Shown piece by piece: positions 33,864-43,514 of a stretch of 64,000 nucleotides of DNA. Source of the stretch: Nocardia iowensis (GTDB taxonomy: Bacteria; Actinomycetota; Actinomycetes; Mycobacteriales; Mycobacteriaceae); contig NZ_CP078145.1 of the NCBI RefSeq assembly GCF_019222765.1, positions 4,774,001-4,838,000 of the forward strand, given 5' to 3'. The notes beneath the pieces were generated by a model, which saw only the letters and a list, made by a program, of their open reading frames with translations, was not told the DNA's origin and did not search any database. The position numbers were made by a program, and so were the translations under genes. Numbering within the stretch: position 1 is the first letter of the stretch; each line of letters begins with the position of its first letter.

Positions 33864-35663
33864 ATGAGTGCGGCAACGGAGCGGGCACGGTTCGAGCGGT
33901 CGATCGCGGGCAGGACGATCTGCCAGGCGCTGGCCGACACGGCCCGGCACCATCCCGAACTTCCGGCATTCACCCAGAACGGGTCGGCCATGACGTGGGG
34001 TGAGACCCGGCAGCAGGTGCTCGAGGTGGCCGCGGGGTTTGCCGAGCTGGGTATGGAGCCCGGTGACGTGGTGGTCCTGGCCATGGGCATCCGCACCGAA
34101 CACGTCATCGCCGATCTAGGGGTAGTGCACGCGGGTGGGGTCCCCAGCACGGTCCACGACACCCTCGCCGCCGACCAGATCGCCTATGTCGCAAGCGATT
34201 GCGCCGCGAAGTTCGCCGTCCTGGACGGTCAGGAACAGCTCGACCGATGGCTGCCGGTGCTGTCCGAACTACCAGGACTTCGCAAGATCGTGGTGGTCGA
34301 CGAAACGGCATGTCCCACCGGGGAACGGTTCATCAGCTGGCACGAGTTGCTGCGAATAGGCCGGGACCGGCGCACCGCCGCGATCGACGACCGCTGGCAG
34401 GCGCTCGCCCCCGACGACACGCTCACCATCCTCTACACCTCGGGAACCACGGGAAACCCGAAGGGCGTGATCATCACCCATCGGATGGCGCTGTATCAGG
34501 AGGCCGTCTCGTCAGCGGCCGCCTCCGCTACGCGCGGCACCGAGGTCTGCCACATCCCGTTCACAGCCGTCTCCGCCCGAATGTTCAACCTCTACATGCC
34601 GGTGGTGCGCGGCTCCCACACGCATTTCTGCGCCGACCTCGCACAATTGCCCGCGGTACTGCGGGAGGCCCGTCCGCACATTTTCCGCGGCGTGCCCCGG
34701 GACTGGGAACAGATGATGGCCACCATCCAGGCCGGACTCGGCCTGGAGAGCGAAGCGGTCGCCGCCGCGATGCGAGTGGGGCGGGCCTACGTGGAAAGTC
34801 ACCAGTACGGCCATCCGTCCGCACCAGAACTAGCCGACGAGTTCGCGGCCGCCGATGCATCGGTACTCGCGGAACTGCGCGCCCAGATCGGGCTGGACCG
34901 GGTGCTGTACACGATGAGCGCCGGTGCCCCGCTGCCGATCGAGGTATCCCGTTTCTTCGCCGGTTTGGGACTGCTCATCCTCGACGTCTACGGCATGACC
35001 GAGATGACCGGCGCGGTCGCCGGAAACAACCCTCTCGCCTACAAACTGGGGACGGTCGGCCGACCACTGCCCGGCATCGAACTGCGCCTCGCCGCAGATG
35101 GCGAGATCCAGGTCCGGGGTGCCGCGTGCACCCCCGGATATCTCGGATTGCCCACGGCCACAGCCGAACTGATCGACGACGACGGCTGGTTGCATACCGG
35201 CGACATCGGCGTATTCGACGCCGACGGCTTCCTGTCCCTGGTCGGCCGGAAGAAGGAAATCATCATCACCGCCAATGGAAAGAACATCGCACCAGCGCTG
35301 GTGGAGAACCTGCTGAAGGCACACCCGCTGATCGGCCACGCCCTGGTCTTCGGCGACCGACGCCCGAACCTTGTCGCCATACTCACCCTGGAAATCGAGG
35401 TAGCCCAAGCGTGGGCGGCGGCCCGCGGGATCGGTGCGGACCCGGTTGAGCTCGCCCAACATCCGACGGTATTGGCCGAGGTCGAGTCGGCCGTCGCGGC
35501 GGCCAATGCCCGGCTCGCCCCATTCCAGCAGGTCAGGGCCTGGTCGTTGCTGTCGGCGCGGTGGGCCGCGCAGAGCGGAGAACTGACGTCCACCGGCAAG
35601 CTCAAGCGACAGGTCGTACACGCCAAATACGCCGACACATTCGACGCCATGTACTCCGCCTGA
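33864..35663 (+). CDS. AMP-dependent long-chain acyl-CoA synthetase (FadD-type)
   Basis: 599-residue adenylate-forming enzyme making acyl-CoA from a fatty acid, ATP and CoA. The P-loop-like A3 motif LYTSGTTGNPKGV is near residue 190-202, the A5 motif DVYGMTEMTG near 375-384, A7 HTGDIG near 442-447, and A10 Lys in GKLKRQVV near the C-terminus (about 585-592). The GRKKEIIITANGKNIAP segment marks the FadD15-like long-chain group. ATG 33864 fits; ATG 33825 is an in-frame alternative. A hot-dog thioesterase follows 66 bases later on the same strand. An MmyB-type regulator is divergent. Confidence 0.88.
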   Translation: MSAATERARFERSIAGRTICQALADTARHHPELPAFTQNGSAMTWGETRQQVLEVAAGFAELGMEPGDVVVLAMGIRTEHVIADLGVVHAGGVPSTVHDTLAADQIAYVASDCAAKFAVLDGQEQLDRWLPVLSELPGLRKIVVVDETACPTGERFISWHELLRIGRDRRTAAIDDRWQALAPDDTLTILYTSGTTGNPKGVIITHRMALYQEAVSSAAASATRGTEVCHIPFTAVSARMFNLYMPVVRGSHTHFCADLAQLPAVLREARPHIFRGVPRDWEQMMATIQAGLGLESEAVAAAMRVGRAYVESHQYGHPSAPELADEFAAADASVLAELRAQIGLDRVLYTMSAGAPLPIEVSRFFAGLGLLILDVYGMTEMTGAVAGNNPLAYKLGTVGRPLPGIELRLAADGEIQVRGAACTPGYLGLPTATAELIDDDGWLHTGDIGVFDADGFLSLVGRKKEIIITANGKNIAPALVENLLKAHPLIGHALVFGDRRPNLVAILTLEIEVAQAWAAARGIGADPVELAQHPTVLAEVESAVAAANARLAPFQQVRAWSLLSARWAAQSGELTSTGKLKRQVVHAKYADTFDAMYSA

Positions 35664-35729
35664 CGGCCGATTCTCACCAATTCACCTATCCCCCAACCAA
35701 TCCCAACGACACCATGCCCAGGAGGCACG

Positions 35730-36158
35730 ATGAGCACCGAACCGTTCACCATCCGATTTGCTGTCCGCAGCTACGAACTCGACACCCAGCACCACGTCGC
35801 CCACACCGTCTACATGCAATACGCCGACCAGTCCCGCTTCGCCTGCGCCAAAGCGGCCGGGCTGTCCCCCGCCCGGCTGCTGGCTGACGGCCTCGGTCCG
35901 ATAAATCTCGAAACCACCCTGCGCTACCACAGCGAACTGCGCGGCGACGACGACGTCGATGTGTCGTGCGCCTTCATTTGGGGCACCGGCAAAACTCACC
36001 GCGTCGAACACGTCCTGCGCAAGCCGGACGGAACCCTGGTCGCCGAGGTCAACAGCGTCAGCGGGCTGCTCGACCTACGCACCCGACGCCTGGTCAGCGA
36101 TCCGGCAGCGGCGCTGCGTGCTCGTGCTACCGAACCCGGCCTGCTCGGCCTCGCCTGA
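35730..36158 (+). CDS. 4HBT-type acyl-CoA thioesterase
   Basis: 142-residue hot-dog thioesterase. The typical N-terminal catalytic stretch is YELDTQHHVAHTVYMQYAD (17-35), equivalent to the D...H.n...Y..y motif of 4-hydroxybenzoyl-CoA thioesterases, with D20 as the probable catalytic residue. It should hydrolyse an acyl-CoA in the cytoplasm. AGGAGG lies directly before ATG 35730. Position 66 bases after the FadD gene suggests an acyl-CoA activation/release pair under one promoter. A hairpin at 36167-36194 follows the stop. Confidence 0.85.
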   Translation: MSTEPFTIRFAVRSYELDTQHHVAHTVYMQYADQSRFACAKAAGLSPARLLADGLGPINLETTLRYHSELRGDDDVDVSCAFIWGTGKTHRVEHVLRKPDGTLVAEVNSVSGLLDLRTRRLVSDPAAALRARATEPGLLGLA

Positions 36159-36166
36159 GTTGCCCA

Positions 36167-36194
36167 CTCCTGCCCGTTGCCAACCGGGCAGGAG
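36167..36194. terminator. hairpin after thioesterase gene
   Basis: CTCCTGCCCG (36167-36176) pairs with CGGGCAGGAG (36185-36194) across an eight-base loop, nine bases after the stop at 36158. No long T-run follows. Confidence 0.7.
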
Positions 36195-36443
36195 CAAGTT
36201 CCCGCCGAGAGCCGGAATCGCGATCAGGACATAGTCCTCGTGCTGCCACTGCGGGCCGCTGAACGCCCTGGCTCCCCGGTATCGCAATCGACCGCTGCTC
36301 GGCCGCGGTCATCGCCCGAACAGCACGCGTGGTTTACCGACACGCGCGCCGGGCATAGCCACGCTGTTGCGGCGTGCCGAAAGTAGGCTGCACCTGCACC
36401 TCACGTTCATGCTGAATCCATTTCGGACGGAAAGGAAGACGCG

Positions 36444-37064
36444 ATGAGAGCGGCAATGATCACGCCATTCGTGGTTGCGGCGGCGGTAGTAACGGCGTCC
36501 TGCGGCAACGACTCGACGGACACGAGCACGACCAGCACAACCGCAGGCATAACGACGATAAACAGCACCCCGACGACCGGTGCGAACGTCGCGCAGATCG
36601 ACCTCGCGCACCATACGTTCCCGGTGAGCGCTCAGGACGCACTCGGCACCGCTCGAAAGAATTTCGACGGCACGGTGACGAAAATCGAACTGGAGCGCGA
36701 GGGTGTCAACGCCCAAAATATCTACGTCTACAAGGTCGAACTGATGTCGGATACGGAGAAATATGCCGCACAGGTCTCCGCCGACTCCGGCGCGATCGTC
36801 GCCGAGAAAAAGGAGCCCTTGGATGCGGACGAGCAGGGCACCGAGCGCACCAAGGAGGCCGTCAACCTCGACTCCGCGGTGCCGTTGAGCCAGGCGATGG
36901 ATACCGCCTCGAAGGCCCGTCCCGGCCGTATCGAGAAGTGGAAGATCGAGGGCAAGAACAACACGGCGCAGTACGAGTTCGATATCGAGAGCCCCGGCAC
37001 CAATGACGAAGACTACGAGGTGCAGGTAGACGCTTACTCCGGCCAGCTCAAAACGGCGGGGTAG
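36444..37064 (+). CDS. PepSY-domain lipoprotein
   Basis: 206-residue exported lipoprotein. A short hydrophobic leader ends VTASC (Cys20), followed by a Thr/Ser-rich linker to about residue 48. Two PepSY-like units follow: VSAQDALGTARKNFDGTVTKIELERE with YKVELMSDTEKYAAQVSADSGAIV, and VPLSQAMDTASKARPGRIEKWKIEGK ending YEVQVDAYSGQLK. PepSY domains bind or inhibit peptidases and other partners outside the membrane. ATG 36444 follows GGAAAGGAAGACGCG. It lies alone in a 285-base-spaced region and has its own promoter. Confidence 0.82.
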   Translation: MRAAMITPFVVAAAVVTASCGNDSTDTSTTSTTAGITTINSTPTTGANVAQIDLAHHTFPVSAQDALGTARKNFDGTVTKIELEREGVNAQNIYVYKVELMSDTEKYAAQVSADSGAIVAEKKEPLDADEQGTERTKEAVNLDSAVPLSQAMDTASKARPGRIEKWKIEGKNNTAQYEFDIESPGTNDEDYEVQVDAYSGQLKTAG

Positions 37065-37305
37065 CGGCGGGGCGCGCTGCGCCGAGCTACCGGGTTTGCC
37101 TTCGGTGCGCCCTTTACGGCATCTTTACGGGTGGTGCGCCGGGAAGTCTGGTCGGCAACCCGGCCCGCGAGTGCGGGTCGGGCCGTCCGGCATAGGGAGC
37201 CCATTTTGCGCCTGCGCGTGTCCTTGACAATGTCTATACGGGCAGTCGACGTCTACCGGGGTGGATGTGCGGCGTCGGGGGTCTCGGGAGCCGTATCGTT
37301 CTGTT

Positions 37306-37764
37306 GTGCAGGCAAAACAGATAGCCGAGGACTACCCGTCGGTCACCATGGAGTCCGATGCGCTGGCCGCGGCGAAGTTGCTGGCCGAGCATCGGCTCCC
37401 CGGCATCGTGGTCACCGACGGCAGCTCGGCACCGCGGGCGGTGCTGCCCGCGTCGCAGGTGGTGCGGTTCCTGGTACCGCGGTATGTGCAGGACGATCCC
37501 GCGCTGGCGGGCGTGCTGTCCGAGTCGGTGGCCGACCGGATCGCGGATGCGTTGCGCGGCAAGACCGTTGGCGAACTACTGCCGGAACCGGCGCCGAAGT
37601 CCAAGTCGGTACTTCCGGTCGCTCGCGCGGACGACACCGTCGTGGAGGTCGCCGCATTGATGGCCCGCAGCCGCTCGCCGCTGATCGCGGTGGTCGACGG
37701 GACGAAGATGGTCGGCGTGATCACCGCGTCTCGGCTGTTGCAGGTGGCGCTCGCCGACATGTGA
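37306..37764 (+). CDS. CBS-domain protein
   Basis: 152-residue protein built of a paired CBS module: [26 protein letters not shown] in the first half and [38 protein letters not shown] in the second. CBS pairs bind adenosine nucleotides and regulate linked enzymes or channels. I take GTG 37306 as the start ([12 protein letters not shown]); the frame is open to GTG 37261. It precedes a 12-helix anion/sodium-type transporter by 28 bases, so it probably regulates that transporter, as CBS domains do in several transporters. Confidence 0.78.
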   Translation: MQAKQIAEDYPSVTMESDALAAAKLLAEHRLPGIVVTDGSSAPRAVLPASQVVRFLVPRYVQDDPALAGVLSESVADRIADALRGKTVGELLPEPAPKSKSVLPVARADDTVVEVAALMARSRSPLIAVVDGTKMVGVITASRLLQVALADM

Positions 37765-37792
37765 CCGGCGACGGCCTCGCGGGAGGCCGACG

Positions 37793-39082
37793 ATGACCGC
37801 GATCGCCTTGATCTCGTTCGTGGTCGCGTATGTGTTGATCGCCACCGAACGGATTCACAAGACCAAGGCCGCCCTGGGTGGTGCCGCGATCGTCCTGGCT
37901 GCCGGTGTGCTCGACTCCGGGGAGGCGTTCTTCTCCCACGACACCGGCGTCGACTGGGACGTCATCCTGCTGCTGTTCGGCATGATGATCATCGTCGGGG
38001 TACTCCGCCAGACCGGCGTATTCGAATACACCGCGATCTGGGCGGCCAAGCGCGCCAAGGGATCTCCGGTCCGGATCATGATCCTGCTGACGCTGATCAC
38101 CGCCGTCGCCTCGGCATTCCTCGACAATGTCACCACGGTGCTGTTGATCGCGCCGGTCACCTTACTGGTGTGCGATCGGCTGGGGATCCGGCCGGTGCCG
38201 TTTCTCATCGCCGAGGTGCTGGCCTCCAACATCGGCGGCGCGGCAACACTGATCGGCGATCCGCCGAATATCATCGTGGCCAGCCGAAGCGGGTTGACGT
38301 TCAACGACTTCCTCGTGCACATGGCGCCGATCGTGGTGGTCGAGCTCGCGGTGTTCACCCTGATCCTGCCGATCCTGTTCCGTGGCTCGTTCGATTCTGA
38401 CCCCGCGCGGGTCGCCGATGTGATGGCCCTCAACGAACGGGAGGCGATCCAGGATGCGCGACTGCTGATCAAATGCGGTGTCGTGCTTTTCGCGGTGTTC
38501 ACCGGGTTCATCGGGCATTCGGTACTGCATGTCGATCCGGCGGTGGTCGCCCTGCTCGGCGCCGGTGTGCTGATCCTCATCTCCGGTACCGAGTCCGAGG
38601 ACTATCTCTCCGGAGTCGAATGGGAGACGTTGCTGTTCTTCGCCGGACTGTTCGTCATGGTCGGCGCCCTGGTCAAAACGGGTGTGGTCAAGACGATGGC
38701 GCAGTGGGCCACCGACGCCACCGACGGAAACGCACTGCTCGCGGTGATGCTGATCCTTGTGGTGTCGGCGCTGCTGTCGGGCATCATCGACAACATCCCC
38801 TATGTGGCGACGATGAGCCCGCTGGTCGCCGATCTCACCAAGACCATCGACAACCCGGTGCACGCCGACGCGCTGTGGTGGTCGCTCACGCTGGGCGCGG
38901 ACTTCGGTGGCAACCTCACCGCCGTCGGCGCCAGCGCCAACGTCGTGATGCTCGGAATCGCCGCGCGAGCCGGCACTCCGGTGTCATTCTGGGAGTTCAC
39001 CCGCAAAGGCGCGGTGGTCACCGTGATCACCATCGCGGTTGCCGCGCCGTATCTGTGGCTGCGCTATTTCGTGTTCAGCTGA
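37793..39082 (+). CDS. ArsB/NhaD-superfamily (SLC13-like) membrane transporter
   Basis: 429-residue polytopic membrane protein with about 11 hydrophobic segments. Two family repeats are visible: [20 protein letters not shown] (about 103-122) and [16 protein letters not shown] (about 326-341). Each carries the DN motif of the ion transporter superfamily. [20 protein letters not shown] (146-165) is the signature loop of the ArsB/NhaD/P-protein group. It may move Na+/H+, arsenite, or organic anions. It is 28 bases downstream of the CBS gene and probably controlled by that protein. GTG/ATG start at 37793 is preceded by GGGAGG. Confidence 0.85.
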   Translation: MTAIALISFVVAYVLIATERIHKTKAALGGAAIVLAAGVLDSGEAFFSHDTGVDWDVILLLFGMMIIVGVLRQTGVFEYTAIWAAKRAKGSPVRIMILLTLITAVASAFLDNVTTVLLIAPVTLLVCDRLGIRPVPFLIAEVLASNIGGAATLIGDPPNIIVASRSGLTFNDFLVHMAPIVVVELAVFTLILPILFRGSFDSDPARVADVMALNEREAIQDARLLIKCGVVLFAVFTGFIGHSVLHVDPAVVALLGAGVLILISGTESEDYLSGVEWETLLFFAGLFVMVGALVKTGVVKTMAQWATDATDGNALLAVMLILVVSALLSGIIDNIPYVATMSPLVADLTKTIDNPVHADALWWSLTLGADFGGNLTAVGASANVVMLGIAARAGTPVSFWEFTRKGAVVTVITIAVAAPYLWLRYFVFS

Positions 39083-39131
39083 TACACCGCTACTCCCCGC
39101 TTATGCCGTACCAGCCGATCGTGAGAGGGGC

Positions 39132-41252
39132 ATGCCTGTGCCGCCACCGGATGCCGTCGACCAACAGTTGCGTGGCACCCCCGACGCACCGCACCGGCAC
39201 GACACGCCCCTGTCGCCGCTCCCGGCGGTATCGGAATACCGCCACGATCTGGACGGGTTGCGCGGCATCGCGATCGCGCTGGTAGTCGTATTCCACATCT
39301 GGATGGGCCGGGTGTCCGGCGGTGTCGATGTGTTCTTGGTGCTGTCCGGGTTCTTCTTCACCGGAATGGTGTTGCGCCGCACCGACATCGGTGGGGTGGA
39401 TGGATGGCAGGTGGTGCGGCGAACCGCGCGCAGACTGCTGCCCGCGCTGGTGGTGGTACTCGCTACTGTCGCCGTCGCGACGGTGATACTGCGTCCCTAC
39501 ACCCAGTGGGCCGACATCGCGGACCAGACCCTGGCAGCCGCGTTCTACTACCAGAATTGGCATCTGGCCTACGCCGAGCTGGACTATCTCGCGCCCGATC
39601 CGTCGGTCAGCCCGCTGCAACACCTGTGGTCGATGGCCGTACAAGGCCAGTTCTACCTCGCGATGCTGGTCCTGCTCGCGATCGCCGCCTGGATCTCGCA
39701 GCGCATCGGGCGCCGGGCGTTGCACCGGCCCGGACTGGTCGCCGTGCTGGCCGGACTGACGGCGGTGTCGTTCTGGTACGCCGCCGACGGAACCGGCCAG
39801 CACCAGACGTGGACCTACTACGACAGCTTCGCCCGGGCATGGGAACTGTTGATCGGCGCGGCCCTCGCGGTCGCCGCGCCGTGGATCGCGGTCGCGAAGC
39901 CACTGCGCACGGTACTGGCGATCCTCGGACTCACCGGAGTGCTCACCTGCGGACTGCTCATCGACGGCGCAACCCGATTCCCCGGTCCGGCCGCGCTGTA
40001 CCCCGTCGCGGCGGCGGTGGCGTTGATCGTGGCGGGTATGAATACCCCGGTCCCGCAACGGCCGTGGGCCAACCGTCTGCTCGCCACCCGCGTGTTCACC
40101 GAACTCGGCGCACTGGGATATGCCCTCTACCTCTGGCATTGGCCGGTCCTGATCTTCTACCTGGCCGAGTACGGCAAACCGACACCCGGCATCGGTGGCG
40201 GCCTCCTGGTCCTCGGCGTCTCGCTCGCCCTTGCGTTGATCACCCAGCGTTTCATCGAAACCCCGCTGCGTCGGCGCTCGACATCGACTCCGGTCCCGAC
40301 GCCGCTACCGCACCGCGGAGCTACGGGCGTGGTTGTGACGCTCGGCGTCGGCGTGCTGGTATCGGCGCTCGGCTGGCAAGCGGTGCTGAAAGTCGGTCCA
40401 CCACAGCACCCGCAGGGTCTCGATCCGGTTCGATACCCGGGGGCGGCGGCGCTTGTCGACCAAGCCTTCACACCCTCGGCACCGATGCGGCCCACCGTCC
40501 TCGAAGGACCGACCGATTCACCGCCGCCGACGACCGATGGCTGCATCACCCCGAACCGAGAGATACGCACCTGCACCTATGGCGATCCGACGGCTCCGCA
40601 CGCCATCGCGCTGGTCGGCGGCTCCCACTCCGAGCACTGGATCCCCGCCTTCGAACTTCTTGCCCGCGAACACAATTTCCGCATCGTCACCTTCCTCAAA
40701 GAAGGCTGCCCGCTGACCCTGGTCGAGCAACCCTCCTACGCCGAAACGCCGTTCCCGGAATGCTCGGAATGGTCGGTGCAAGTCCTGGACCGCCTCACCG
40801 AATCGCGTCCGGACTGGGTATTCACCATCGCGACCCGCAATCGGGTGCACGACGACGGCGACGAGGTGCCGCCGGAATATCTCGACATCTGGACCGCACT
40901 GTCCGACCGCGGCCTCAACGTCCTCGCGCTGCGCGACACCCCACGGCTGCGCCGCGACGGTGTGCTCTACCGCGCGGTGGACTGCCTTGCCCAGCGCGGA
41001 AGTCCCGAGAGCTGCGGTATCGACCGGGCCACCGCACTCGACCCGCACAATCCCGCCGAACAACCAGCGGCGGTCTACCCCAACGTCTTTCCGCTCGACC
41101 TGTCCGACGCCGTGTGTCGTCCCGACCGCTGCCGAGTCGCCGAAGGCAACGTCCTCATCTACCGCGACGAACACCACCTCACCGCCAGCTACGCCCGCAC
41201 CCTCGCCCCCGAACTCGGACGTCAAATCGGTGCGCTCACACCGTGGTGGTGA
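39132..41252 (+). CDS. OafA/YrhL-type membrane acyltransferase with SGNH domain
   Basis: 706-residue acyltransferase-3 protein. The first about 400 residues are the ten-helix membrane domain, beginning YRHDLDGLRGIAIALVVVFH (the His after RG..AlvVv.fH is catalytic). The C-terminal domain (about 460-706) is a periplasmic-side SGNH hydrolase fold with GGSHSEHW as the nucleophile region and DEHHLTASYA as the Asp-His block. Such two-domain proteins move an acyl group, often acetyl, onto cell-wall or exported glycans. ATG 39132 lies just after GAGAGGGG; GTG 39138 gives better spacing and may be the true start. It is convergent with the PQQ cluster, 24 bases away. Confidence 0.85.
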   Translation: MPVPPPDAVDQQLRGTPDAPHRHDTPLSPLPAVSEYRHDLDGLRGIAIALVVVFHIWMGRVSGGVDVFLVLSGFFFTGMVLRRTDIGGVDGWQVVRRTARRLLPALVVVLATVAVATVILRPYTQWADIADQTLAAAFYYQNWHLAYAELDYLAPDPSVSPLQHLWSMAVQGQFYLAMLVLLAIAAWISQRIGRRALHRPGLVAVLAGLTAVSFWYAADGTGQHQTWTYYDSFARAWELLIGAALAVAAPWIAVAKPLRTVLAILGLTGVLTCGLLIDGATRFPGPAALYPVAAAVALIVAGMNTPVPQRPWANRLLATRVFTELGALGYALYLWHWPVLIFYLAEYGKPTPGIGGGLLVLGVSLALALITQRFIETPLRRRSTSTPVPTPLPHRGATGVVVTLGVGVLVSALGWQAVLKVGPPQHPQGLDPVRYPGAAALVDQAFTPSAPMRPTVLEGPTDSPPPTTDGCITPNREIRTCTYGDPTAPHAIALVGGSHSEHWIPAFELLAREHNFRIVTFLKEGCPLTLVEQPSYAETPFPECSEWSVQVLDRLTESRPDWVFTIATRNRVHDDGDEVPPEYLDIWTALSDRGLNVLALRDTPRLRRDGVLYRAVDCLAQRGSPESCGIDRATALDPHNPAEQPAAVYPNVFPLDLSDAVCRPDRCRVAEGNVLIYRDEHHLTASYARTLAPELGRQIGALTPWW

Positions 41253-41276
41253 AGACGAGTGCCGCCCGAATCTCCC

Positions 41277-42179
41277 TCAGACGGTGAATTCGGTGCCATC
41301 GGCCAGAATCTCTACACCTGCTTGCGCAACCAGCGCCCGCGCGCTCGACGACGGGTCGAGCAGCGGGTTGGTGTTGTTGAGGTGGGTATAGATTCGGCGC
41401 AGTCCAGGGTGGCGAGCTAGGGCAGCGAGCGTGCCGCCTGGCCCGGCCACGGGCAGGTGGCCCATGAGGGATTGCCCCGCGTCCGAATCCGGTGATCGCA
41501 CGGCCGAGCCCAGTTCTTTCGCGCTGAAGAAAGTGCCATCCACCAGCGCGCAACCTGCTGAGCCCAGTAACTCGTCCAGGCCGTTCGGCCAACTTGCCAA
41601 GCAAGGGGCGTACACCAGCGCACTGCCGGTGGCCAGGTCCTCGATCCGGAAGGCGGTCACCCAGTGGTCGTCGATCGATGCCGCGGTGACGTACTTCGGT
41701 GCCTTGGCGCTCACCGGTTGCGCGACGACGCGGAGCCCACCGGCCAGTTCGAAGCCGCCCGGCACGGTGCTGTCGCGCCAGGTCCACGGTCCGTAGCGGT
41801 CGAGCAGTCCGCGTAACGGCAGGCCCGCGCCGAGCGCGCCCAGCACCGGCGGCGGAGCGTAGACAGTCAGACCGCGGGCCCCGCGCATGGTGGTGAGGCC
41901 GAGCGTGTGGTCCACCTCGCCATCGGTGAGCAGCACGCCGCGCACGGGCGTGTCCCGCGGTCCTGGACCGGGCCGCAGATCCGGCGTGGCGAGCAGCTGC
42001 GCACGAATGTCCGGTGAGGCGTTGAGCAGCCACCAGTCGCGCGAATTGCCGCTGATGGCGACGCATTCCTGGCTGCGCGGCGGCAATGCGCCGCGGCGGG
42101 CGCCGAGACAGAGTGCGCAGGCACAGTTCCATTGCGGGAAACCACCTCCGGCGGCGGTACCGAGCAAAATCAGCTTCAC
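41277..42179 (-). CDS. pqqB: PqqB, PQQ biosynthesis metallo-beta-lactamase-fold protein
   Basis: 300-residue PqqB. N-terminal LLGTAAGGGFPQWNCACALC matches the family, including the Cys-rich CNC.C zinc site. The metallo-hydrolase HxD-type block is TDGEVDHTLGL at about 85-95, and the C-terminal YTHLNNTNPLL gives the late His. PqqB hydroxylates a tyrosine-derived intermediate in PQQ synthesis. The start is GTG 42179, which overlaps the pqqE stop by four bases. The usual order pqqABCDE is changed: here pqqB is last. Confidence 0.92.
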   Translation of the reverse strand: MKLILLGTAAGGGFPQWNCACALCLGARRGALPPRSQECVAISGNSRDWWLLNASPDIRAQLLATPDLRPGPGPRDTPVRGVLLTDGEVDHTLGLTTMRGARGLTVYAPPPVLGALGAGLPLRGLLDRYGPWTWRDSTVPGGFELAGGLRVVAQPVSAKAPKYVTAASIDDHWVTAFRIEDLATGSALVYAPCLASWPNGLDELLGSAGCALVDGTFFSAKELGSAVRSPDSDAGQSLMGHLPVAGPGGTLAALARHPGLRRIYTHLNNTNPLLDPSSSARALVAQAGVEILADGTEFTV

Positions 42180-43261
42180 GGAGCCGCCTGCGCCCGCATG
42201 GTGAAGGCCGGTTCCGCTGTCTCGGTCAGCGCGGCGTCCACCAGCGGCCGGTGCGGGGAGAGACCGCACGCCGGGTCGGTGGCCGCGGCGTCTCCGGTGA
42301 ATTGGAATGCCTGGCAACGGCAGCCGCCGAAGTCGGTGAAGCGTTCGGGGCAGGAGCGGCACGGTTCGCGCATCCAGGCGGTGCCCCGGTAGGCGTTGAA
42401 TGTCTTTGACAAATACCAGATCTCGGCCAGCGGGCGAAGCAGCACGTTCTCCACCGGCAGCGTGGTGATGGCCGATGCCGCCGGGCAGGGCAGGACATTT
42501 CCCTCGGGGGTGACCGTCAGTTGGAGCCTGCCCCAGCCGTCCATGCATGGTTTCGGCCGATCGGCGAAGTAATCCGCCACCACATAGACCAACTCGGGGC
42601 CGTCCGCGTATTTCACCCTGGCACGCTGCACAGCCTCCCGTGCGGCGTCGAGCTGTACCGCGGTGGGCAGCAGCGCGGCGCGGTTGCGCAGTCCCCAGCC
42701 GTAGTACTGGGTGTTGGCCAGCTCGACTCGATCAGCGCCGAGACCGACGGCGAGATCGACGATCCGCTCGACCCGATCGATGTTGGTCCGATGTAGCACA
42801 ACGTTCACGGTGAGCGGCAAGCCCGCAGCCGTAATCGCCTCGGCCGCACGCAGTTTGACGGCGTGCACGCGCGCCCCCGCGATCAGGTCCGCGTTTCGCG
42901 AATCCGCGTCCTGCATGGAGAGCTGAATGTGGTCGACGCCGCGCTCCGCAAGCAGTCGAGCCCGCTCGACGGTCAGACCGACGCCGCTGGTCACCAGGTT
43001 GACGTAGGCACCCAATTGCCGGGCGTGCGCGATCAACTCGGGCAGATCCGAACGGGCCAGCGGCTCGCCGCCGGAGAAGTGCATCTGCACCACCCCGAGT
43101 TCGCGAGCCTGAGTGAGCACGTCGATCCACTGCGCACCGGTCAGTTCCCTTGCGCGCGAGACGAGTTCAACGGGGTTGGAGCAGTAGGGACAGTGCAGCG
43201 GGCAACGATGGGTCAGCTCGATCAACATTCCCAGCGGTGCCTCGACAGGTGTTTCAGTCAC
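42176..43261 (-). CDS. pqqE: PqqE, radical SAM enzyme of PQQ synthesis
   Basis: 361-residue radical SAM/SPASM enzyme that cross-links Glu and Tyr side chains of the PqqA peptide. CxxxCxxC is at C20, C24 and C27 (RCPLHCPYC), with SGGEPL afterwards. The SPASM-type auxiliary Cys set lies in the C-terminal third (KPCMDGW, VLPCPAA, EPCRSCPERFTDFGGCRCQAF). It needs PqqD as chaperone, and pqqD lies directly upstream with an eight-base overlap. Length and motif order are normal. Confidence 0.95.
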   Translation of the reverse strand: MTETPVEAPLGMLIELTHRCPLHCPYCSNPVELVSRARELTGAQWIDVLTQARELGVVQMHFSGGEPLARSDLPELIAHARQLGAYVNLVTSGVGLTVERARLLAERGVDHIQLSMQDADSRNADLIAGARVHAVKLRAAEAITAAGLPLTVNVVLHRTNIDRVERIVDLAVGLGADRVELANTQYYGWGLRNRAALLPTAVQLDAAREAVQRARVKYADGPELVYVVADYFADRPKPCMDGWGRLQLTVTPEGNVLPCPAASAITTLPVENVLLRPLAEIWYLSKTFNAYRGTAWMREPCRSCPERFTDFGGCRCQAFQFTGDAAATDPACGLSPHRPLVDAALTETAEPAFTMRAQAAP

Positions 43262-43514
43262 CTAGAGCCACCACCCGCCGCTGGGCGAGCCGGTCCAGCA
43301 ACTCGGCGATGTCCTGAGCGCGGACGCCCTCGTACGTCTCGCCGAGCCGCGCCGCGATGGTATCGATGCTCGACGAGCCGTCGCAGAGTGCCAGCACCGC
43401 GGCGGCGGTGTCGTTGAGGACGACCACTCCTTCGGGTAACAGGGCCAGCTCGCCGTGCGCCGGATCGCGGGCCAACCGGACTCCGGGGCGTAACCGCGGC
43501 ACCGGCCCGGCCAT
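43254..43514 (-). CDS. pqqD: PqqD, peptide chaperone for PqqE
   Basis: 86-residue protein with the PqqD pattern: PRLRPGVRLARDPAHGELALLPEGVVVLNDTAAAVLALCDG in the first half, then helical AARLGETY...DIAELLDRLAQRRVV. PqqD binds the PqqA peptide and presents it to PqqE. ATG 43514 overlaps the pqqC stop; the longer frame continues upstream only as pqqC shadow. Its end overlaps pqqE by eight bases. Confidence 0.93.
   Translation of the reverse strand: MAGPVPRLRPGVRLARDPAHGELALLPEGVVVLNDTAAAVLALCDGSSSIDTIAARLGETYEGVRAQDIAELLDRLAQRRVVALGD

Noticed and set aside
37224..37229. TTGACA as a -35 box before the CBS gene
   Set aside because: No acceptable -10 sequence at 16-19 bases downstream.
39404..41287. 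627-codon second frame over the acyltransferase gene
   Set aside because: Low-complexity Arg-rich translation; the overlapping frame encodes a full OafA-type protein.
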